Shown here piece after piece: positions 1-5,006 of a stretch of DNA of 5,006 nucleotides. This stretch comes from Acidobacteriota bacterium (GTDB lineage: Bacteria; Acidobacteriota; Terriglobia; Acidiferrales; UBA7541). The DNA is taken from assembly GCA_003161495.1 (NCBI GenBank), contig PMOP01000229.1, forward strand, positions 1 through 5,006, read 5' to 3'. Under the pieces are notes generated by a model. It saw only the letters and a program-made list of their open reading frames with translations, searched no databases and was not told where the DNA came from. Within the stretch, counting starts at the first letter, position 1; each line of letters begins with the position of its first letter. Made by a program: the position numbers and the translations under genes.

Positions 1-35
1 CATCTTTGCCAGGTTGCGGGAGACGTGCCTCACAC

Positions 36-129
36 TTTTTGTGATTCCGAGCAAAGCGAGGAATCTCTCCTTCTTTTCCTTGGACCTGACCTACGGAGAG
101 ATTCCTCGCTTCGCTCGGAATGACAAAAA
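36..129. repeat. Long near-perfect inverted repeat (REP/MITE-like hairpin) downstream of sdhB
   Basis: Two 35-nt arms, 36-70 and 95-129, are reverse complements at 33 of 35 positions and enclose a 24-nt loop (71-94). The two mismatches are 43/122 and 53/112. In RNA read from the minus strand, the direction of the sdh transcript, the 53/112 pair becomes a G-U wobble, so the hairpin is slightly better in that direction. Each arm is itself an imperfect palindrome (GATTCC...GGAATC at 43-65; mirrored at 100-122), which resembles paired REP units. The T-run lies at the 5' end of the stem and the A-run at the 3' end on both strands, so it lacks the trailing U-tract of an intrinsic terminator. It could still protect or end the sdh mRNA. 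I recall similar arm sequences repeated in acidobacterial and other genomes, but have not checked. Positions 1-35 show nothing recognisable. Confidence 0.85.
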
Positions 130-162
130 TAAAACACTTTATCCGCGATCAGATTCCGGCCG

Positions 163-915
163 TTACTTGCCGCGGCGATGAAAAGTAGCGTGGATCAAGT
201 CGCGGTTCATTTGTCCGATAAACTCGATCGGAATCTTCTTGGGGCACACCGCCTCGCACTCGCCGTGATTCGTGCAGCTTCCGAAGACTTCCGCGGACAT
301 CGCCGCGACCATGTTCGCCGTTCGCTGGTCGCGCTGCGGCTGCCCCTGCGGAAGCGAATTGAGATGCGTGATTTTCGCGGCCGTAAACAACATGGCTGCC
401 GCATTCGGACACGCAGCCACGCAGGCCCCGCATCCGATGCAGGCCGCCGCATCCATCGCGCGGTCAGCGTCTTTCTTGGGAACAAGAATAGCGCTCGCAT
501 CCGGCGCAACGCCCGTGGGCGCGGTGATGAAGCCGCCGGCCTGAATGATCCGGTCAAACGCGGAACGATCGACGGCCAGGTCGCGTAGTACGGGAAAAGC
601 TTTTGCGCGCCACGGCTCGAGGGTCAGCGAATCCCCATCCTTGAAAAATCGCATGGAGAGCTGGCAGACCGTCGTGCCGCGATGTCCGCCATGCGCCACG
701 CCATTAATCAGGAACCCGCACATGCCGCAGATTCCTTCTCGGCAATCGTGTTCAAAAGCGACGGGAGCTTCGCCCTTGCCCTGAAGATTTTCGTTGAGCA
801 AATCCAGCATCTCCAGGAATGACATGTCCGGCGTCACGCCCTGCACCTGATAGCTGACAAATTTCCCGGACGACTTGGTGTCCTGCTGCCGCCAAACTTT
901 TAGTGTGAGGTTCAT
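163..915 (-). CDS. sdhB: Succinate dehydrogenase / fumarate reductase iron-sulfur subunit
   Basis: This is the electron-transfer subunit of complex II. It passes electrons between the SdhA flavin and the SdhC haems/quinone on the cytoplasmic face of the membrane. The 250-residue length is normal for the family. The N-terminal ferredoxin domain carries the [2Fe-2S] ligands C58, C63, C66 and C84 (CREGICGMC motif). The C-terminal domain has [12 protein letters not shown] at 159-170 and C214/C220/C224. By family pattern, C159, C162, C165 and C224 hold [4Fe-4S], while C169, C214 and C220 hold [3Fe-4S]. All ligands are present. The sequence resembles the Bacteroides FrdB type (LKVWRQ start, IQAGG, LPQG). 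The ATG lies 3 bases after the sdhA stop, with an AGAGGAG at 929-935 inside the end of sdhA and a rather long 13-nt spacer. It is the last gene of the sdhCAB operon. Sequence alone does not decide whether the complex runs as oxidase or reductase. Confidence 0.97.
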   Translation of the reverse strand: MNLTLKVWRQQDTKSSGKFVSYQVQGVTPDMSFLEMLDLLNENLQGKGEAPVAFEHDCREGICGMCGFLINGVAHGGHRGTTVCQLSMRFFKDGDSLTLEPWRAKAFPVLRDLAVDRSAFDRIIQAGGFITAPTGVAPDASAILVPKKDADRAMDAAACIGCGACVAACPNAAAMLFTAAKITHLNSLPQGQPQRDQRTANMVAAMSAEVFGSCTNHGECEAVCPKKIPIEFIGQMNRDLIHATFHRRGK

Positions 916-918
916 GGG

Positions 919-2829
<1,911 letters not shown>

Positions 2830-2833
2830 TTCT

Positions 2834-2840
2834 CTCCCCT
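2834..2840 (-). promoter_or_regulatory. Ribosome binding site deciding the sdhA start
   Basis: On the minus strand AGGGGAG lies 4 nt before the ATG at 2829 and overlaps the first base of the sdhC stop codon. This supports the shorter sdhA protein over the upstream in-frame ATG at 2910, and fits translational coupling of sdhC and sdhA. Confidence 0.7.
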
Positions 2841-3559
2841 CAGCGCACCCAGCCCGCGAGCACCGAAATCGGCACCGAGATAAAACCTGCGAAAATAATA
2901 AGAGCCACAACCCTGGAAACGCCTCTTAAACTTTTTGTGTTGTCCAGATTCACCCAACCTAGCGTCTGCAGCATGCTCCAGATCCCGTGATCGAGATGCA
3001 GGCACAACGCGCCCATGGCGATGATGTAAAACAACGAAATTGGCCAGACTTGAAAGCCGGCGACCACGTTTTGATACACCATCAAGTGTTCAAACTGCCC
3101 CGGCTGAAATCCAACCATGCCGCCGGTGAAGTGAAACAGATGAAACACGATGAAAACGGCCAGCAGCACGCCGCCCCAGCGCATGGTCATCGCGCCCCAG
3201 GTCGTCTCCACATTTTTCCGCGATTCGTATTCAACCGGCCGCGCCTGCCGATTGAGGATCGTCAGCTGAGTGGCCGCGGTGATGTGCAGGATCGCGCAAA
3301 CGAACAGCACGCTGCGCACGATCCATAGAAGCTGCCCGTAACCAAGCTCCGGCCAGCCCACTTCCCGAAGGAATCGCGAATAGGCGTTGATTTCTTCCGG
3401 CCCGGAAAAGATTTTCAAATTTCCGACCATGTGCGCGAGTACAAAGAGAATGAGCACAGCCCCGGTAACGGCCATGATCACCTTTTTGCCAATCACGCTA
3501 CTCCAAAGAGCCAGAAGGCGATTCGGCGCGGCTTTCGTCGCCGCCGTGGTTTCTGTCAT
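2840..3559 (-). CDS. sdhC: Succinate dehydrogenase cytochrome b subunit (single membrane anchor, probably di-haem)
   Basis: This is the membrane anchor of complex II and exchanges electrons with quinone. The 239 residues contain five hydrophobic helices, roughly 26-46, 76-98, 126-147, 170-190 and 216-236, as in single-subunit di-haem cytochromes of the B. subtilis/Wolinella kind. Candidate axial haem histidines are H43, H92, H140 or H143, and H188 or H191. The 49-residue H43-H92 spacing equals that recalled for Wolinella FrdC H44-H93. The motif [14 protein letters not shown] (188-201) is characteristic of the family. Helix IV has no Glu two residues before its histidines, unlike Wolinella FrdC E180. 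The start at 3559 is preceded by AGGAG (3567-3571) with a 7-nt spacer. An upstream in-frame ATG at 3598 would add 13 unlikely residues. It is the first gene of sdhCAB, and a sdhD gene is neither present nor expected for this type. Confidence 0.95.
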   Translation of the reverse strand: MTETTAATKAAPNRLLALWSSVIGKKVIMAVTGAVLILFVLAHMVGNLKIFSGPEEINAYSRFLREVGWPELGYGQLLWIVRSVLFVCAILHITAATQLTILNRQARPVEYESRKNVETTWGAMTMRWGGVLLAVFIVFHLFHFTGGMVGFQPGQFEHLMVYQNVVAGFQVWPISLFYIIAMGALCLHLDHGIWSMLQTLGWVNLDNTKSLRGVSRVVALIIFAGFISVPISVLAGWVR

Positions 3560-3566
3560 TGCACAG

Positions 3567-3571
3567 CTCCT
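3567..3571 (-). promoter_or_regulatory. Ribosome binding site deciding the sdhC start
   Basis: AGGAG on the minus strand with an ideal 7-nt spacer to the ATG at 3559. The alternative ATG at 3598 has only a weaker AAAGG-like sequence before it, so the shorter protein is preferred. Confidence 0.75.
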
Positions 3572-3667
3572 GAATTCATTTCCCCGGCATCCATCCAAAG
3601 CCTTTCAGAGGCGGCTCGCGCGGACCGGCACACCCCGTTCCACCCGAGTTGAAACACTGAATCCAAT

Positions 3668-3754
3668 TTATGGCAATTTCTTAATCTTCTGATATGGAAA
3701 TGTCCGCAGGAAAAATGGGCGAACTTCTCGAAAATCCACTTCTGTCGCAGGCAT
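3668..3754 (-). CDS. Possible 28-residue upstream ORF in the sdh leader
   Basis: On the minus strand an ATG at 3752-3754 opens a 28-codon frame that ends in TAA at 3668-3670. A CGGAG (3760-3764) lies 5 nt before the ATG, a reasonable ribosome binding site. The peptide starts MPATEVDFRE and becomes basic toward its end (YQKIKKLP). It has no membrane segment, signal peptide or run of one amino acid that would suggest classical attenuation. It falls wholly inside the predicted leader, so it would be translated before sdhC if the promoter is right. I recognise no family. A frame this short can occur by chance, so it is a candidate only. Confidence 0.25.
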   Translation of the reverse strand: MPATEVDFREVRPFFLRTFPYQKIKKLP

Positions 3755-3780
3755 CCCGGCTCCGATGAATTAGAAAATCC

Positions 3781-3809
3781 AGTATAGGGACTTTCCGCCG
3801 ATTTTTCAA
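3781..3809 (-). promoter_or_regulatory. Sigma-70-type promoter for sdhCAB
   Basis: Read on the minus strand, TTGAAA (3804-3809) and TATACT (3781-3786) each match the -35 and -10 consensus at five of six positions and are separated by exactly 17 bases. The start point would fall near 3771-3775. This is the best promoter match facing sdhC in the divergent region. It suggests housekeeping-sigma expression. No clear operator palindrome overlaps it. Confidence 0.7.
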
Positions 3810-3835
3810 TCCCGTTATGAATAGGAATACTAAAA

Positions 3836-3863
3836 TTCTCCCCGCGCTTTACTTGGGTATAAT
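3836..3863 (+). promoter_or_regulatory. Promoter for the GAF-like gene (perfect -10, weak -35)
   Basis: TATAAT at 3858-3863 is a perfect -10 box. It lies 30 nt before the start codon, giving a short 5' leader of about 24 nt. No good -35 is present: the best candidate at 16-nt spacing is TTCTCC (3836-3841), and there is no extended TG. The weak -35 might mean activator dependence. The promoter is back to back with the sdh promoter, with their -35 regions about 26 bases apart. Confidence 0.6.
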
Positions 3864-3893
3864 AGAATTCGCTGGAAATACGGGAGACTATTC

Positions 3894-4427
3894 ATGGCGG
3901 AGCAGTTGATCGAGGAATTGGGATCGCTCATCAGCACGATCGAAAGCAACGGAGCACACCCGGATTCCGAATTCCTGACCACATTGGCAAAAATGATCGC
4001 AAAGCTTTTTAACGTGGATCCGGACGAAGTGGCGATTCTGAAGTTAATGCCCAAATTCAAAAGTTTGAAATTCGTGGTTCCCGAAAAGTTTACTCTGGTG
4101 GGCACGATTCCGCTCACCAGCACCACGGCGCTTGCCGCGCGAACGGCGCGCGACCGCAAGCCGGAACTGGTCAACAATTTCAGCAGCGCGCGCCACGCCA
4201 ACGTCTTTGAAGCCGTTCCTCTCGGGCGCGATCCGAACGAGCTCATCCAAAAAATCATGAGCGCTCCAATCATGGACGGATCGCGGGTTCACGGCGTCGT
4301 GCAAATTTCCAGGAAGGCCCGGTCTCTCTCTCAGGCGGGCGCCGATTTCACGCAGAAAGATTTGCGCACCCTCGTGGCGCTATCTCCCGCTTTGGATCGC
4401 TTTCTGAAGCTTTGCCAGGTCGAATGA
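3894..4427 (+). CDS. Small stand-alone GAF-domain-like protein
   Basis: A 177-residue, probably cytoplasmic protein with no signal peptide or membrane segment. After a helical N-terminus (about 1-40), residues from about 45 to 170 read as one GAF-like sensory domain. Suggestive stretches are ELVNNF (91-96), HANVFEAVPLG (101-111), the strand and turn APIMDGSRVHGVVQISRK (124-141), and AGADFTQKDLRTL (148-160), which leads into the closing helix. GAF domains bind small ligands or mediate dimerisation, but no ligand can be read here. No DNA-binding, kinase, cyclase or other output domain is attached, so any signal would have to pass through a partner. GGGAG at 3882-3886 with a 7-nt spacer supports the ATG. 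The gene is divergent from sdhCAB, and a regulatory link is speculation. The GAF assignment is by pattern recognition. Confidence 0.8.
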   Translation: MAEQLIEELGSLISTIESNGAHPDSEFLTTLAKMIAKLFNVDPDEVAILKLMPKFKSLKFVVPEKFTLVGTIPLTSTTALAARTARDRKPELVNNFSSARHANVFEAVPLGRDPNELIQKIMSAPIMDGSRVHGVVQISRKARSLSQAGADFTQKDLRTLVALSPALDRFLKLCQVE

Positions 4428-4438
4428 AAATTGCTCAT

Positions 4439-4493
4439 CCGCGCACGCGGCTTGGGAGAGAGTTTTTCCGTTGTTTTCGGATTTCTCATCTCC
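4439..4493 (+). other. Weak hairpins after the GAF-like gene, no clear terminator
   Basis: Just after the stop codon lies a short palindrome, CCGCGCACGCGG (4439-4450). It is followed by a larger bulged stem pairing GGAGAGAG (4455-4462) with CTCATCTCC (4485-4493) and an inner TCCG/CGGA (4467-4470 with 4478-4481). Neither is directly followed by a T-tract, although TTTTT at 4463-4467 comes 12 nt after the first. Termination here is possible but not shown. Confidence 0.3.
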
Positions 4494-4560
4494 AAAAGAG
4501 CCCCGGTTCGATCCTGAAGTAAAATTTATCTACAATCTTGCTCCTGGGACCGGAAAGTAA

Positions 4561-4589
4561 TTGACACCGTAGTGTGTTCTTGTTACTTT
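4561..4589 (+). promoter_or_regulatory. Promoter for the arginine decarboxylase gene
   Basis: A perfect TTGACA (4561-4566) is followed after 17 bases by TACTTT (4584-4589), which keeps the key T1, A2 and T6 positions. A TG at 4581-4582 forms an extended -10. The start would be near 4596, giving a leader of about 70 nt. This indicates the decarboxylase is transcribed independently of the GAF-like gene. Confidence 0.6.
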
Positions 4590-4638
4590 TCCGCACGCCT
4601 TAAAAGTTCGCTTATGTTTTGGGCATTCAACTACTAGC

Positions 4639-4665
4639 AGGAGGAACCGCAGTCCGGCACCCCTC
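4639..4665 (+). promoter_or_regulatory. Distant Shine-Dalgarno with possible occluding hairpin
   Basis: A perfect AGGAGG (4639-4644) lies 21 nt before the only plausible ATG (4666), much farther than the usual 5-9 nt. No ATG, GTG or TTG occurs in frame between them. GAGG (4641-4644) can pair with CCTC (4662-4665), and CCG (4647-4649) with CGG (4655-4657). The small hairpin would bury the Shine-Dalgarno next to the start codon. The pairing is short and its function is inferred. Confidence 0.35.
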
Positions 4666-5006
4666 ATGGCGTTCGTCGCGAAAAAGATCTACCTGACAAA
4701 AGGCGTGGGAAAGCATCGCGAGAGACTCTCCAGTTTCGAGCTGGCATTGCGCAGCGCGGGCATTGCCGCGTGCAACATCGTGCGCGTCTCTTCGATCTTC
4801 CCTCCCAATTGCAAGCTCATCTCGCGCGCCGAGGGGCTGAAGCACCTCAAGCCCGGGCAAGTCGCGTTCACCGTCATCAGCGAAAATTCCACGCGCGAAG
4901 CGCACCGCCTCATCGCCGCGGGCATCGGCCTCGCTCTCCCCGCCGACAAATCGATGTACGGCTACCTCTCCGAGCATCACTCCTTCGGCGAGACCGAGGA
5001 AGTGGC
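4666..5006 (+). CDS. pdaD: Pyruvoyl-dependent arginine decarboxylase, 5' part (cut by window end)
   Basis: This enzyme makes agmatine from arginine, the first step of a polyamine route, using a pyruvoyl group in place of pyridoxal phosphate. The first 113 codons are present; the family is about 160 residues, so roughly the last third is missing. Family marks are KGVGKH (12-17), [15 protein letters not shown] (23-37), the self-cleavage site VSSIFPPNC (41-49), and [14 protein letters not shown] (99-112). By family knowledge the chain breaks between S42 and S43. S43 becomes the pyruvoyl group, giving a beta chain of 1-42 and an alpha chain from 43. E103 is a candidate for the catalytic acid. All visible key residues are intact. 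The ATG at 4666 gives the normal N-terminus, though its Shine-Dalgarno is unusually far upstream. Confidence 0.93.
   Translation, partial: MAFVAKKIYLTKGVGKHRERLSSFELALRSAGIAACNIVRVSSIFPPNCKLISRAEGLKHLKPGQVAFTVISENSTREAHRLIAAGIGLALPADKSMYGYLSEHHSFGETEEV

Larger units (their letters stand above)
3560..3774 (-). promoter_or_regulatory. Long 5' leader of the sdhCAB mRNA
   Basis: If transcription starts about 7 nt after the -10 box of the predicted sdh promoter, the untranslated leader is about 215 nt, long for a simple metabolic operon. It contains a possible 28-codon ORF (3668-3754) followed by about 108 nt before sdhC, including a G-rich stretch around 3615-3655. I recognise no riboswitch class and found no convincing terminator/antiterminator pair by eye. 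The leader boundary is inferred from the promoter match. Confidence 0.45.

Noticed and set aside
4..14. An 11-base direct repeat CTTTGCCAGGT, also at 4410-4420
   Set aside because: An 11-base match is expected by chance a few times in 5 kb, and the two copies share no wider similarity.
130..162. AT-rich small stem and T-run just after sdhB as an intrinsic terminator
   Set aside because: The stem before the T-run is only about five A-T pairs (ATAAA/TTTAT), too weak to call.
2830..2910. Longer sdhA with a hydrophobic MWLLLF start, possibly a signal peptide
   Set aside because: It overlaps the sdhC coding end. SdhA is cytoplasmic, and the good ribosome site and family-like N-terminus lie at 2829.
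3557..3598. Longer sdhC start at 3598
   Set aside because: The added residues are not family-like, and the AGGAG with ideal spacing points to the ATG at 3559.
4501..4520. GGTTCGATCC resembling a tRNA T-arm
   Set aside because: The T stem does not pair fully and no anticodon arm, D arm or acceptor stem lies upstream.

Overview
The window looks like a free-living bacterium with moderately high GC, most likely an acidobacterium. That placement is inferred. It rests on a Bacteroides/Wolinella-like three-gene succinate dehydrogenase, a small stand-alone GAF protein, a pyruvoyl-type arginine decarboxylase, and an inverted repeat of a kind I recall from acidobacterial and related genomes. No rRNA, tRNA, CRISPR array, transposase or phage gene is visible.

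Layout. Positions 1-162 lie downstream of the sdh genes. They hold a long inverted repeat (36-129) and no gene I can support. Positions 163-3559 are a minus-strand operon transcribed sdhC-sdhA-sdhB, with gaps of only 10 and 3 bases between genes and purine-rich ribosome binding sites. Positions 3560-3893 are a divergent intergenic region. It contains a near-consensus sigma-70 promoter for sdh (3781-3809), a leader of about 215 nt with a possible 28-codon upstream ORF, and a perfect TATAAT box facing the other way. Positions 3894-4427 (+) encode a 177-residue GAF-like protein with no output domain. Positions 4428-4665 are intergenic, with weak hairpins, a good promoter (4561-4589) and a strong but oddly distant Shine-Dalgarno. 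From 4666 to the window end (+) runs the first 113 codons of a pyruvoyl-dependent arginine decarboxylase.

How the genes work together. SdhC (five-helix, probably di-haem membrane anchor), SdhA (flavoprotein) and SdhB (three Fe-S clusters) form respiratory complex II of the type with a single membrane subunit. It links succinate/fumarate chemistry to the quinone pool, probably menaquinone. The GAF protein shares the intergenic region with sdh and could be a sensor, but nothing in the sequence shows that it regulates sdh. The arginine decarboxylase (arginine to agmatine, polyamine route) has its own promoter and appears unrelated.

I do not see a previously undescribed multi-gene system. The points most worth checking are the inverted repeat, the sdh leader with its upstream ORF, the partly occluded distant ribosome site before the decarboxylase, and the missing acidic residue in SdhC helix IV.
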